Shown here one piece after another: positions 12,455 to 23,302 of a stretch of DNA of 64,000 bases. Numbering within the stretch: the first letter of the stretch is position 1; each line of letters starts with the position of its first letter. The DNA is from Fereydounia khargensis (taxonomy: Eukaryota; Basidiomycota; Ustilaginomycetes; Urocystidales; Fereydouniaceae): contig JAOCZO010000006.1 of assembly GCA_026413255.1 (NCBI GenBank), positions 471,139-535,138 on the forward strand. Direction: 5' to 3'. The translations under genes were made by a program, and so were the position numbers. Under the pieces are notes generated by a model. The model made no database searches. It saw nothing but the letters and a program-made list of their open reading frames with translations, and was not told the DNA's origin.

Positions 12455-13219
12455 GTCGTGTATGTTGCCAGCAGCAGGAAGTTGAATAGGAGCGGAAGAG
12501 ACTTGAGGTTGTGAGAGAGATGACACACCCGCTGGTGAGACGGGACGTGCGCAGTGATTGGGTCGAGCGAATCTGAGATGAGACTCGTTTAGGAGAAGAA
12601 GAGAATAGGGATTCGGTTGAAATGTGGCTGGACAGGGCGGACGATGAAGAGCGGTTTATGGGTGGCAGGTGGTGAGTGGTAATGATTCGAAAGGGCGTGT
12701 GCGGAGGTGGTAGACAGCAAGCCCGAGAGAGTGTTCACCACCACATCCAACAGTGAGCTGTGAGGCGCGCCGGTGCTCAAGCACGGTCACTGATTTACTC
12801 ACTCGACTTGCACTGCTGGCTGGCACTTTCTGTGCAGAGACAGGGCGCGCATCTGGCGCAGCAACAGCAAGCAGCATTGGTGGAATGTGCGCGCACAGAC
12901 GTTTTTTGGAAAGTCGTGTTGGCAGACAGAGATGCGAACCGCTGCTTTCTCGCACGAAAGAGCTCGGCAGTTGCCGGGTTTTTGTTGACCAAACGCAGTG
13001 ATCGCGCCCGCAAAGTCGGCTCAGCTCTGGCTGCTCGAGCAGGTTGGCTGGAAATTCGAGCGCGAGCGCCGCGCCCCAGCAACCGGGTCGTCGTCGCAGC
13101 AGACAGGCAGAACGGGACTGCGTGTTGGATACTGACTGATCTTGGGCACGTTGTCAATCATCATCACCACCACCGCTTTTCCCCCACCAAACCCTTCCTT
13201 CACATAGCTCCTACTCAAA
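12455..13219. promoter_or_regulatory. Divergent promoter region, PKA-R / ATP synthase subunit d
   Basis: About 765 bp between two divergent ATGs. Pyrimidine-rich leader sequence (ctccttttcccccaccaaacc type) precedes the ATP synthase ATG. No further gene is visible. Confidence 0.5.
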
Positions 13220-14282
13220 ATGGCATCCAGGGCCGCTGTCGATTTTGCCAAGGTCAGCTCCAACCTTGGCCTGGGCAAGAACACCGTCGCCCAGATCTCG
13301 GCTTTCAGGAAGAGGAACGAGGACGCCCGACGAGCTCTCGCCCAGCTCAAGCAGCAGTCCACCACCGTCGACTTTGCTCACTACCAGAGCGTTCTCAAGA
13401 ACAAGGACGTTGTCAACCAGGCCCAGAAGATTCTTAACGACTTCAAGCCCATCACCTACGATGTCCAGGCTCAGCTCAAGGCTATTGACGCCTTCGAGGC
13501 CAAGGCTGTACGTGTCTCCTTCCAACACTTTGTCGACCTTTGCATCCTACCTTCCACCCTCTCGCCTGCGCACTGCCTCAATTCCGATCCACCCATGTCC
13601 ATTGTCCATTCTTCGAGTTTGTTCGCCCTCCACTTTGACGGTCGGCCTACTCGGTCAGATCCGGAGTGTCAAGTTGTTGCTCTGACTGACTTGAGTTGTC
13701 GGCGACGAAACAATTGATGCCGATCAAGCAAGACCTGGGCGTTTTGATGGAAGGCTTTGCGCGGGTCTTGGTGTTGGGATCAGAAGATCGCGTCGCAGGG
13801 ATTGAACCATATGATTGCTGACCGTTTTTATTTTCCCCCTTAAACCATCAGACTGAGCAAGCTCAGGCCACCGCCGCCAAGATCGAGGCCGAGCTCAAGG
13901 ACCTGAAGGCCACCCTCAAGAACATCGAAGACGCTCGACCCTTCGACCAGCTCACCGTTGACGATGTTGTTGCCGCCCGACCTGAGATCGGGAAGACTGT
14001 CGAGGAGATGGTCAAGAAGGGCAAGTGGACCACGCCTGGTTACGACGAGAAGTTCGGTAGTGAGTATCACAAACGTGTCCGACCCTTCATTTCGCAGGTT
14101 TTTCGGCCCATCAGCCTCGCACCTCATAGCACCAGCGTCATGCCAGTCGACATGTTTCCCAAGCATTACATTTTCCAATCCGATCCGATCCTGCCACGGC
14201 ATACGTGCCACAAGATGACGACTTTGGTTACTGACCAACCTCTGTACCTCTCCATTTCGCTCCAGACCTTTCGGCCATCTAA
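13220..14282 (+). CDS. ATP7: Mitochondrial F1Fo ATP synthase subunit d
   Basis: Three exons, 13220-13507, 13852-14059 and 14266-14282, give 170 residues, close to the yeast subunit. Donors are GTACGT and GTGAGT. The last exon codes only the final residues (NLSAI, completed through A|AC). MASRAAVDFAKVSSNLGLGK, the helical middle, and the C-terminal WTTPGYDEKFG match the subunit d family. The subunit is part of the peripheral stalk on the matrix side of the inner membrane. The 344-bp and 206-bp introns contain open frames that are not coding. Confidence 0.95.
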
Positions 14283-15571
14283 ATGGTCCTCAAACTTCCG
14301 ATGGGAACTATCGCCGTGTCATAGAATGCCGACGCCTGTCCGCAGATTCTTCTTTCACGCAACCACAGTTAAAGTACATTTCGAACTTGACAGGGACCTT
14401 GTCCTCTTCTTGGGCCTGATCTGATCTGAATCTTTGCGAGATATTATGAATGCTTGTACATGGCACAGCTTGGGTTCAACTCGGGGTTGTTAAGCCGTTC
14501 ACAAAGCCATTTGATTCGCGACTCAGGGGCGCTACTACGAGGCGTATATTGAAACTTGTAGGGTCAGAGAGTCAACTCACCGGATATGTCTTAATCCTGA
14601 ATGCGCGTGCTTCGCACTTTTCTCTTTTACTTCGATCAGTTGCTCACAAGGCAGAGTGACCTCTCGCGTTCATGGTCGAGGCTTGATAGTCGGAGCAGCA
14701 CATACGGGACATGATCACCACATGAGAATCAGAACGGTGACTTGCGTCTGGTCCAGCGAAATGCTCGGCCAAATACTCCGCTACTTCCAAAGGCAGGCAT
14801 GGTCCCGATATGGCTGCTCGCGAAATCAGTCATCTCTGGTGCATTGCTGCAACGGTAACACGGATCCTGAAGGAGGTCTCAGATTCCACAATGCAAACAC
14901 TACTGTCCTTGAACTTGTTCCTGATAGGTGGTCTCCCTGCATGGTTGGTCTTCATGCTTTGCCTAGTCCGAAAACCAAGGCTGATCGCCCAAGTAGGACA
15001 CTTGTGTCTGTGTCCTAGCCCATCGTCGAGGGTGGAATCGTTCGACACCTTGCAAATGCCCAATGCTACGTTGCATTCGTGAGCTTAGGTTGGTACCTGG
15101 TGCCCCGAATCCGTTGGGGGTGAGAGTACGTGATAAATTCACGTGCGTCTTCCGAAATCCCTGACTTGTGGAAGGTCTCGCTGTCCATTCGAGCTTCCCT
15201 GTCGCTATGTCAGAGAGTGTCTTGGCTGAGGGATCATTGACATAAGATCTCGTATCTGATAACCTCAGGTCGATTTGCATGCGGATCCGAGTGTCTTCAG
15301 TTCGGCCGAGGATTTTATTCCTTCTGAAAAACAACACGTGACTCGCCTTGACGCCCAAAAACGGCCTTAGTGAATCAAATTTTGTGAGCAACGCCTGGAC
15401 GCGCCAGCCAAATTCTGTCCTGGGCCACAGACCAGTCTCTTGCCCAGAGCTGAGCAGGCTGGCCCCAAGAAACCGGCAAGGCGAGGGGCGAGCGACCGTG
15501 GGCGGTTCTGAAGACTACACACGAGAGCTTCACACATCTTTCCTCCGTTACAGCCAACATCATCCATCAAG
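14283..15571. other. Intergenic region upstream of eS25
   Basis: About 1.3 kb with no convincing gene. The last part should be the promoter and first leader exon of the eS25 gene. Confidence 0.5.
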
Positions 15572-16055
15572 GTAAGTACGGCATCATATACCTAGCTTGA
15601 TACGGAGGCCGGACACAATCGTATTACGGACAGCATGGGATCACCAACAAACTACGCTACCGACACGCCTTGACCACATACCTGGACACCTCTTTTACCG
15701 GCAATCATGGCATCGACAGCAAATACTCTTGCATCCCTCGCCTCATAACACCGCGTAAGATGGAAATCGTCTTTTATGGGCTCCAACTTTGAACTCAGTC
15801 TCAACGGTCCGGCCCAACTTTTCCTTGCGAACGGTCCAGATCGCTCCAGGTTTTAGTGCAATCAGCGATGCCACACTTTGTCAGCCATTCTCTGGCTATC
15901 AACGGAACCGTCTCAAATCGTGTGCCGCCTCTTCAGCTTTGTCAACAACTACCCAACAATTCGACTCATTGCGAGAAGTGTCCGGCCTTTTGATCAAAGC
16001 TAGCATCTCACTATGTGCCTTCAATATCTGACAAAGTATTCATCTCTGAAATCAG
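15572..16055 (+). promoter_or_regulatory. Probable 484-bp 5' UTR intron of the eS25 gene
   Basis: A strong donor (CAAG|GTAAGT) lies at 15572. An AG falls immediately before the start codon at 16056, so the intron would end exactly at the ATG. Leader introns are common in fungal ribosomal protein genes. No snoRNA C/D boxes that I trust were found inside. Confidence 0.55.
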
Positions 16056-16519
16056 ATGCCGCCCAAGAAAGCTGCCATCGCCGCCGCGGCGTCCAAGTCG
16101 TCCAAGAAGAAGAAGTGGTCGAAGGGCAAGGTCAAGGACAAGGTAAGTTATCGAGCATTAGCATCGTGTCATCAGCAGAGTCTCATACATCGCTTTTCGT
16201 CCTTCCGTGTAATAGGCCCAGAACATGGTCTACCTTGACCGACCTACCTACGACAGGATTCTCAAGGAGGTGCCCACCTTTAAGATGATCTCCCAGTCGA
16301 CCCTTATTGACCGACTGAAGATCAACGGCTCGCTCGCCCGTGTCGCCATCAGGCACCTCGAGCGTGACGGCCAGATCAAGAGGATCATCCACCACCACGG
16401 CCAGCTTGTGTACAGTGAGTGTTTTCCCCTTCTTCAATTTCGCCGCATCGACTTGTTTCTTACGTTGTCTTTTCCCCTTGTCTTTTCTGCCAAATTTAGC
16501 TCGTGCCTCCGCCGAGTAA
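16056..16519 (+). CDS. RPS25: 40S ribosomal protein eS25
   Basis: Three exons, 16056-16142, 16216-16414 and 16500-16519, give 101 residues. The N terminus is a Lys/Ala-rich tail (MPPKKAAIAAAASKSSKKKK). It is followed by the winged-helix core with YDRILKEVPTFKMISQSTL and RLKINGSLARVAIRHLE. The final exon adds only TRASAE through an A|CT split codon. It is a component of the small ribosomal subunit head near the E site. All phases close and the length fits the family. Confidence 0.97.
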
Positions 16520-16789
16520 ACTGATCACGATCTCGATCTGATCTCAAATACACTCCAAAAGCCGGTTTCGTTGTTACACCTGCATCCTCATGTCGATTCG
16601 ACTTTCATGAAAATCTAGGCCACACAGGGCACTGACACTGTAGACGATGTCTGTTACTGAACACCTAGGAAGGAGCGTTTTGGAGCATGTGAATCAGGCA
16701 TTTGTCTGGCAGGTTGGGAGAGGGCGATTAGGGACAAGTTGGCCGCAGCCGAGTGCTAGGCTAGAAGATGGCAGTCTTCAGGCATTATG

Positions 16790-17311
16790 TTAGCGATGAT
16801 GGTCGATGTCAGGGTTCTCGAGTTTAGCAGTGGACAAGTTGTCCTCCAATTGCTTGAGTCGCTTGGCAACCTGATCGGGGTCTACCATGCTGTGGTCGCT
16901 GAGGGCATCACCAAAGAGCCCGTCGAAGAAAGGTTGGAGAGATTCACTGGTGGGATCAGCTTGCTCTTCTTGAACGGCCTTGGAATGGGCTTGCACCAGG
17001 TCCTGAAGGATGACTTGGGGACCTCGTGTACCAGGCGGAGAGCTACCGCTGGCTTGCTTGGCCAGGGACTGGGTTAGTTCGTGGGCCAATCGGGTGAGCT
17101 CGAGCTGAGAGGGGTCAATCTGATCGCTTGGCATTGCTTCAATGAACTTGCGGAGGCCTCGCATCAGGCCGGCGAATGGTTCCTGTTGCAGAGCCTCAAC
17201 CACGGTCTTCAGTTCCTGATCGGACGGACGAGGAGCAAAACTAGCAGGAACGAGGTACAAAGCGCCGATCAAAACGACGAGCAGACTCTGGGAAAGAGAT
17301 TGGAACCGCAT
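16790..17311 (-). CDS. Hypothetical secreted or membrane-anchored protein
   Basis: The protein has 173 residues from the ATG at 17311; the longer frame begins with TTG. It opens with a hydrophobic signal-like segment (MRFQSLSQSLLVVLIGALYLVPASFA). A predicted-helical, Gln/Leu/Asp-rich remainder without cysteines follows, ending PDIDHHR. I recognise no family. It lies tail to tail with eS25, 270 bp away, and just downstream of the BolA-like gene on the same strand. Confidence 0.6.
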   Translation of the reverse strand: MRFQSLSQSLLVVLIGALYLVPASFAPRPSDQELKTVVEALQQEPFAGLMRGLRKFIEAMPSDQIDPSQLELTRLAHELTQSLAKQASGSSPPGTRGPQVILQDLVQAHSKAVQEEQADPTSESLQPFFDGLFGDALSDHSMVDPDQVAKRLKQLEDNLSTAKLENPDIDHHR

Positions 17312-17570
17312 GATGACGACTGACTGCAAGCTGAGAGGAAAGAGGCGGATGAGAAAAGGAGGAGGGTTGGGGGAAGACTTGCAAGCTGTGCTGCTGATAT
17401 CTGCGCCACAAACGTTACGGACGGGGATCTGATCAGAGTGAAGATGCTAAGGTGCTCGGTTCGGAGCGGACCTTGCTTTGACTCTAGCATCTAGCCACCG
17501 GACGGGACCAGACAGAGCAGAACAAAAATGGCAGCGATTTGTTGCAAATTAGAGCTGGCATTCGTTTGGA

Positions 17571-18050
17571 TCAATCTTCGGCGATGGTACGGAGCTACGC
17601 AAAGTATGAGACGAGGAGAGTGAAAAGATGTGAGAGGCTGAATGGTCAGCGGGATGGTGTGGAAGGCATACCTGTAGGCCGTGAATGTCTTTGATGACCT
17701 CCTTTAGCTCTTGATTTACGAGTCGATGCGCCTTGACGGTGGGGATGCCCTTGAACTCCTTTGATGAGATGGCGATTGCGTAGAAGGAGCCGCAGCCGCC
17801 TGGTGGAAGAAAACGAGTCAGTAAAGATAAACAACATTGTGCGTAGTGAAGAGGGTGACGCTTACGTACCGCTGACATCCTGAACCTTGAGCTGGGAAGG
17901 CTTGAAGCGGGCAGTGAGAAGCTCGGTGATGGTGCGCTCTCCATCTGACTTTGGTGGCGCCGAGCTGTTGGACCGTGCCGAGACGGTGCGTGTAGCGACG
18001 GGAGAGGAGACGGAGCGAAGAGGGCGTGCCAAGGATCGCAAAAGAGACAT
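17571..18050 (-). CDS. BOL3: BolA family protein, mitochondrial BOLA3/Bol3-like
   Basis: Three exons, 17870-18050, 17672-17799 and 17571-17594, give 110 residues. Exon 1 encodes an Arg/Ser-rich presequence (MSLLRSLARPLRSVSSPVATR) and the first BolA helix. Exon 2 holds GGCGSFYAIAISSKEFKG and the VNQELKEVIKDIHGLQ block that is diagnostic of BolA3-type proteins. Exon 3 adds LRTIAED. A Cys sits in the GGCGS loop; family members act with Nfu/Grx5 in late transfer of 4Fe-4S clusters inside mitochondria. It is divergent from the GTP cyclohydrolase gene. Confidence 0.92.
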
Positions 18051-18657
18051 GATGACGACAAGGTTGTGGTTGAGTGTAGAGCTGCGTTCTACAGTATTAG
18101 CGATATGCATCCTACTTTGCTGCGCTGTTGCTCTTCTTGACACGACACACGTTACGTTGCGAAGATCCGCTTGCTGATTGATTGCCCTGCTCCACACGCA
18201 GAGCCACGCCAACCCGGCTCAGCTTTGCCCGCTTCTAGCCGATGAACGGATCGGGAGGCCCGATGGCTATGCGCGAGTTGCTGACGCGCGAGGAGGAGCC
18301 GCCCTGCACTTCTATTTGACTTTGAGTTTTCTTTTTCGGACACACAAGGCAAGCGAGGAAGGAAAAAAAAAAAAAAAAAAAGTGGTGTCAAACGGCATCG
18401 TCGACAGTGTTGCAGTGCGGAGACAACAAGAATGTGTGACTGGGTACAGAGAAGGAAGGAAATCACAGCCATCACAGCAATCACAGTGCTCTAAGTTAAC
18501 CCTGAACCTGGACAGAGTCAGCCGAACAGAGTCATCCATCGAGGATCCTCTTCTCCGCACAGACTTTTTAGGCTCACCTCGCCGGCACCTTCGATTAAAC
18601 TCCCAACTTCCCACAGCTCGTTTCCAGTCTGGGCTTAGTGGTCAGTCCAGTGACGAG
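18051..18657. promoter_or_regulatory. Divergent promoter region, BOL3 / GTP cyclohydrolase I
   Basis: About 600 bp between divergent ATGs. It contains a 19-base A tract (18363-18381). The open frame running through it into GTP cyclohydrolase has no conserved content before the ATG at 18658. Confidence 0.5.
18363..18381 (+). repeat. Poly(A) tract, 19 bases
   Basis: An uninterrupted A run on the + strand, about 280 bp upstream of the GTP cyclohydrolase start. Such tracts are often nucleosome-depleting promoter elements in fungi. Confidence 0.9.
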
Positions 18658-19975
18658 ATGGCCTCCTCCTCTTCCTCACAGCAACAGCAGCAGCAACAGG
18701 AACACGCCTCCGGCAACGCCTTCTTTGACTCGTTCTTCGCCTCTGCCCTCCAGCGCGCCAACATGTCCTCCGACGACCTCAAGGGCATGACCCAAGCCAT
18801 CAGCGCTGCTGCGCACCCTCTTCCCTCCTCTTCTGCCCCCTCATCTCACGCTATCACTGCTTCCGCATCCCTTGGAAATGTCGCAGCGGACGGTCACGGC
18901 CTCGACTGCGGTTCTGATCCGGGGCCCGTAGAGCCCGTAGACGCAGTTCCTACTTCCCCTACTTCTGCAGCCTCCACCTCCTCTGCCAGGCAGCAGCTTC
19001 ACCATCACCGAGAGGCGCAGGCTGCCGCTTCGGCTCTCCTCTCCCGCTCCGCCCATTCCAGCGACTCGATCACGCTGCCAAATGCGTCCCTCAACCCGAG
19101 CATGCTTGCTCATACTCGTGGTGGAGGCCTCGGAACACCTACGGGAGAGAAGACCTACATTGGCTCTTCATGGCAGTCACACGGCTCTCAGACCCCTGTC
19201 ATGGACAAGGACGGACTCGGCTGGCCCGCCAAAGCCACTCTCGACAGGCTCAACCACACCGCCGAGCAGGCTGCTGCCAACGAGAAAAGGCTCGCCCGGG
19301 CTGTCAAGACTGTCCTCGAGTGTCTCGGCGAAGACCCGGACAGGAACGGCCTCAAGCAGACACCAGAGAGGTACGCCAAGGCGCTACTCTGGATGACAAG
19401 AGGCTACGAGGTTCGACTCAGTGGTAAGTACCTTGTCTTTCTATGTTTTAAGGCAAAGCTGACCTGATTTCCCTTCTTCTCTCAAACAGACGTGATAGCC
19501 AATGCCATCTTTGACGAAGAGCACGACGAGATGGTCATTGTCCGCGATATTGACATTTTCAGTCTCTGCGAGCACCACATGGTCCCATTCACCGGCAAGG
19601 TAGGTTTCCGACGTATTTCAATATCTCAGTCGTATGAATCTTTTGCGCTGACACGACGACCAATTGAAACAGATTCACATTGGCTACATCCCCAACCGTC
19701 TGGTCATTGGCCTATCCAAGCTGGCGAGGATTGCAGAGACTTTCGCGCGTCGCCTACAGGTCCAGGAGCGACTCACCAAGCAGGTCGCGCTGGCGCTCGA
19801 TGAGGCTCTTCGGCCTCAGGGAGTCGCGGTGGTTGTCGAGTGTGAGCATCTGTGCATGGCTATGCGCGGTGTCCAAAAGCCTGGCGCCTCGACAGTGACG
19901 AGCTGCATGCTGGGCGTCTTCCGTGACCGACAAAAGACCAGGGAGGAGTTCCTGTCGCTCATTCGGAAACGATGA
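18658..19975 (+). CDS. FOL2: GTP cyclohydrolase I
   Basis: Three exons, 18658-19423, 19490-19599 and 19673-19975, give 392 residues. The enzyme converts GTP to 7,8-dihydroneopterin triphosphate, the first step of folate and pterin synthesis. About 190 N-terminal residues are low-complexity Ser/Ala/Gln, unlike the short bacterial enzyme. The catalytic domain begins near [19 protein letters not shown]. Zinc ligands are visible in [13 protein letters not shown] (exon 2) and [12 protein letters not shown] (exon 3). The substrate-handling [17 protein letters not shown] segment opens exon 3. The [17 protein letters not shown] motif is intact, so an active enzyme is expected. Confidence 0.96.
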
Positions 19976-20246
19976 TCTCAAACCATGGTCGTGTCATTCA
20001 ACAAACTAGTACCCCGTGTTTCAACATACATGCATCGCAAACCTTGCCGTTCCTCCTTTTCTTTCCCCCTTGCAACAGCTCTTGCTAGGATTTCTCTTCC
20101 TCTCCCACGTCTGTATTATTGGTCTCAACACTATTCATCCATCCCCTCTGCACAAGCCTGTAACCCGTAGATTAACAGTAGCATTTCCTCTCTTTTTACC
20201 GATCAAGATCTGAAATATTCTTGCAAAGTTGCATTGATGACGGTGA

Positions 20247-20996
20247 TCAAAACTCAAAGCTCCTGTTGAGGTCATTCCTAATGAGTTCGCGCATCCCTGG
20301 TGGCATGAGAGGTTCTGGGTTGTCGGCAGTGGAGCGAGACTGGTCGACCATGTATCGGAAGGGCATTTCGACACTTTCGCCGCGTCCAAAGCGGAGTTCT
20401 GGGTGAGTGATCCACTCGAGCTTTCCGTTTGCCTGCTTGTCTTGGCCCTTTTCGAGCTCGACTTGCTCCGTGTCTGGCAGGGCAAGACGGAGCTGGTCCT
20501 CGACAACGCGCTTGGTGACTCCGAGAGCGGTATCTGTGGTCATCTGCACGTTGCCGAGGTGTCGGGATGGGAAGCCGAGCTGTCGGAGGGAAGCGGTCCT
20601 GTCTCGAGGAGGGTCATCGCCAAGGATGCCTCCAAAGAGGAAGAAGCGGAAGGGAGATGGGTTGGATTCCGTCTGCTTGGCGTCGTTGACGCTGATCGGG
20701 AGAGGGGCCTTGGGGTCCAATAGGCAGACCTGCTCGAGAGCGATGCCCCGCTCTCGCATCAAGGTTGTGATAGAGGCAGTGTGAAGCTCAAACTCTGCTC
20801 GATCAGTAGAGGAAGACTGGAGTGCGTTTCGAAGCGATTCGAGCGAGGCGGTGGAGAGGGAGGTAAAGTGGACGGTGGAACCGGGGCCTACAAGGGTGAG
20901 CATGTGAGAATACTCGAGGAGTGCCCAGCGAGGAAAGACGGCAGGCGCATCCGGATCGTCCTCCTCCATGTGTTCGATGACATATTGTGGTCGCAT
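20247..20996 (-). CDS. SFM1: SPOUT-type protein arginine methyltransferase, Sfm1-like (DUF431)
   Basis: A single exon of 249 residues from the ATG at 20996 (MRPQYVIEHMEEDD). The signature FLFGGILGDDPPRDRT and the following LRQLGFPSRHLGNVQMTTDTA block form the trefoil-knot SAM site of the Sfm1 family. In yeast Sfm1 methylates ribosomal protein uS3 on an arginine; the substrate here is inferred. The open frame extends upstream through a run of GTAC-rich promoter sequence, which is not coding. It is divergent from SUS1. Confidence 0.9.
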   Translation of the reverse strand: MRPQYVIEHMEEDDPDAPAVFPRWALLEYSHMLTLVGPGSTVHFTSLSTASLESLRNALQSSSTDRAEFELHTASITTLMRERGIALEQVCLLDPKAPLPISVNDAKQTESNPSPFRFFLFGGILGDDPPRDRTASLRQLGFPSRHLGNVQMTTDTALGVTKRVVEDQLRLALPDTEQVELEKGQDKQANGKLEWITHPELRFGRGESVEMPFRYMVDQSRSTADNPEPLMPPGMRELIRNDLNRSFEF

Positions 20997-21314
20997 GATG
21001 ATGGGCGAGTCGTGATGGCCAGGGCGATGATGATGGAAAAGATGAGGAAGGGAATGGCTAACTTGCCGTAAATGAAGGAAAAATCGACAGAAAAATGTGC
21101 AGTGTACGGTACTGTACATACACAGTACAGTACTGTAGTGTACCGTACAGTACAGTAAATGTGCCTTTGGAAAAAATGGCATTTGCATTTCATTCCCGTT
21201 TCCCGCGTTTTTGAGCACACGGGGCGCGAGAGGATTGACTCCCTCCACGTCCACGTCCGTCCCTCCCGCTTGGGCACACTGCGCTCCTTGACCTGAGACC
21301 AACAACATCACACC
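20997..21314. promoter_or_regulatory. Compact divergent promoter with dense GTAC palindromes
   Basis: 318 bp between the SFM1-like and SUS1 ATGs. Positions about 21100-21160 consist almost entirely of overlapping GTACNGTAC units, both GTACAGTAC and GTACGGTAC/GTACCGTAC forms. This is the densest cluster of the motif in the window. Confidence 0.7.
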
Positions 21315-21871
21315 ATGGAGGAGGGCGAGATCTCGGGCGACGAACTCTACAACGCCCTTCATCAGCGCCTTGTTGCCACGGGCGAATGGCAACGGTACGT
21401 TTCTCATCGCATCATTTCGCATAGATTCTTTCCTTTAACATATCGCACGTACTTACCCTCTCACGCTCGGTTGGTGATGCCATCGACAGACTGTCTACGC
21501 TGCTCAAGCGCATGCTCGACGATTGCGGATGGGAGACGAGTTTGCGTGAGACAGCTACAGGTGAGTCTAGCTTGGTACTCACTGCCTTGTACTTGATCGA
21601 CCTGACCAACTTACTTGTCTGTCTTTGAAGAGCGAGCCAAGGCGCAATCGCAACCGTCGGTTCCTCAACTACTCGATCAGCTCATTCCACACGCCAAAGG
21701 TGAGTAGTTGATATGCTCGTACTCCACCCTTCCTGCTTGCCGACTTTGAGCCCAACTGCAACCTGCGTCTTCCTCTTGCCTGACCGCGCAGAGACGCTGC
21801 CCAACCACGTCAAGGCGCACATGATCTCTCTCCTGCGCGACTTTCTTGATCGCAACCTCGAGGATGCATAG
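21315..21871 (+). CDS. SUS1: Transcription and mRNA export factor Sus1/ENY2
   Basis: Four exons, 21315-21394, 21490-21560, 21631-21699 and 21792-21871, give 99 residues, the normal size. The helical protein shows LYNALHQRLVATGEWQRL, the conserved DDCGWETSLRETAT, LLDQLIPHAKETLP and a C-terminal MISLLRDFLDRNLE. Family members belong to both the SAGA deubiquitinase module and the TREX-2 export complex at the nuclear pore. Yeast SUS1 is also unusually intron-rich, so four exons in so short a gene agree with the family. The stop is 70 bp from the stop of the convergent dynein light chain gene. Confidence 0.95.
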
Positions 21872-21941
21872 CCTCTCTTGCCTACTACTTTTCGCTCTCC
21901 CTCTTTTTCCTGTAATTTTAGTCGACCATTTCTGTCTAATG

Positions 21942-22777
21942 TCATGCCCGAATGGCAAAGCAAAGTACTGTACAGATTAGGGTATCCTGGATCGAACCAA
22001 GTCCGTATCATTGTCAGTCCAGGAGGGTGGCAGCTTTTCTCCAGACAAGGCGCTTAGGACGACTCACGTTGGCAAACATTTCCTGTGTGACACTGTCCGT
22101 GTCTTCCCAGTGACAGGCAAGATCGGCTGTTTCAGGGACAAGCTTGTCAGATCCATGTTGCAGTCAAGAAGAGCGAAAGAGGTCTCTCTACCTCGGTAAC
22201 TCACCTCTGTTGGATTTGTTGGAGAGTGGTATTTGTCGCACATGAGTGTTTGGTCATAAGGGTTGATGGGGGCAAGTTTAGGTGTCAACTCACCTCCCTC
22301 CTTGGCCGAGGTTCTCGACCAAGTGGACCTGAACGATAAACTTGAAGCCTTTTGGTTCAATCTCTGTCGCCGACCAAAGAAAAGACGAGATCAGTCTGAG
22401 TGTGCTGTGCTCGTGATGGTCTTGGGCTTGTGGACGTACCTATCATTTTGGCCTTGGCCGCATCGGCGATGGTGCGGCTGAGTGCGCGGTTCTTTTCCTT
22501 GTCCGTCTTGTCCCATCTCGCTGCCTTGAGCTTGGAAGAGAGGATGCTTGCTAGTTGCGGCTTTAAGAGGGACTGGGGATCGAATCTAGAAATGGCGGTC
22601 ATTCAGCGCTTGTTCTGACGACGACATGCTCGACTGCTTGACCCAAAGAGCAACTGACCTTGTGAGAGTTGGCGGCGGTGATGCAGCACCGGAGGCCGAG
22701 GCTGAGGAGGATGCGGCTGTGGAAGCCCTGACGGAATGCGTGGCGCTGGCAGGAGCACCAACGACCGGGCTGCTCAT
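21942..22777 (-). CDS. Tctex1-type dynein light chain (TCTEX1D2/DYNLT2B-like) with a 2-nt microexon
   Basis: Six exons on the minus strand: 22659-22777, 22440-22585, 22294-22363, 22205-22206, 22068-22126 and 21942-21986, giving 146 residues. The family pattern is clear: RFDPQSLLKPQLASILSSKLK, GFKFIVQVHLVENLGQGG, DLACHWEDTDSV and the terminal DTLICTVLCFAIRA. The phase between exons 3 and 5 closes only if the two bases AG at 22205-22206, bounded by a CAG acceptor and a GTGAGT donor, are kept as an exon. It is a light chain of cytoplasmic dynein. A Ser/Ala-rich N-terminal extension precedes the domain. Confidence 0.85.
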
Positions 22778-23302
22778 GGTGTGTATGGTTGAGGATGTGT
22801 TTGGTGGCCAGTAAGTGTTGCTAGGCTGCTGAGTTGAGTTGTTCGACGAGTGGAGGGGTCCTCGAGTTGTACCGTACCGTATTGCTCGTCCAGCCCGCTG
22901 AGCCAGGTCTGCGCCATTTTGCCAGCCCGTCAGCCCGTCAGCCCGACGACCCACAGACAATTTACTGTACCGTGCACTATTGCAACGTACCGTACGTGTT
23001 GAACCCGCAGAGCAAGGGCGGAAGCGAGGGCTGGACGTGGCTGCATCACGTGATACAAGACAGGGTGTCAACGCACGCCCCCCTCCCCCCCCGCCCCCCC
23101 CCCCCCACTCACAGTTCCAAAAGTGACAGGAAGATGGGTGGCCTGAGCTCAGCAGCGCCAGCACAAAGGCGGAAAAAGGCACACACTCTTGCTCTCCTCC
23201 AACGTTACTCCTTCCCGCTTGAGATTCGTTCCTTGCTCTGACCTACACACCAAACCTCCTTCCCATCGCAATCGCAATCGCAATCGCCTCGCCTCGCCTC
23301 GC
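22778..23302. promoter_or_regulatory. Divergent promoter, dynein light chain / glucosidase II beta
   Basis: About 525 bp. It contains GTACCGTAC-type motifs (22869-22880, 22966-22998), a poly-C tract (about 23079-23106), and just before the glucosidase ATG a triplet of CAATCG followed by a triplet of CCTCG (23268-23302). Confidence 0.6.

Noticed and set aside
12455-12526. Longer N terminus for PKA-R.
   Set aside because: The extension begins with GTG; the ATG at 12454 opens directly into the docking domain.
13508-14265. snoRNA inside the ATP synthase subunit d introns.
   Set aside because: Only loose C-box and D-box look-alikes; no terminal stem or guide duplex could be supported.
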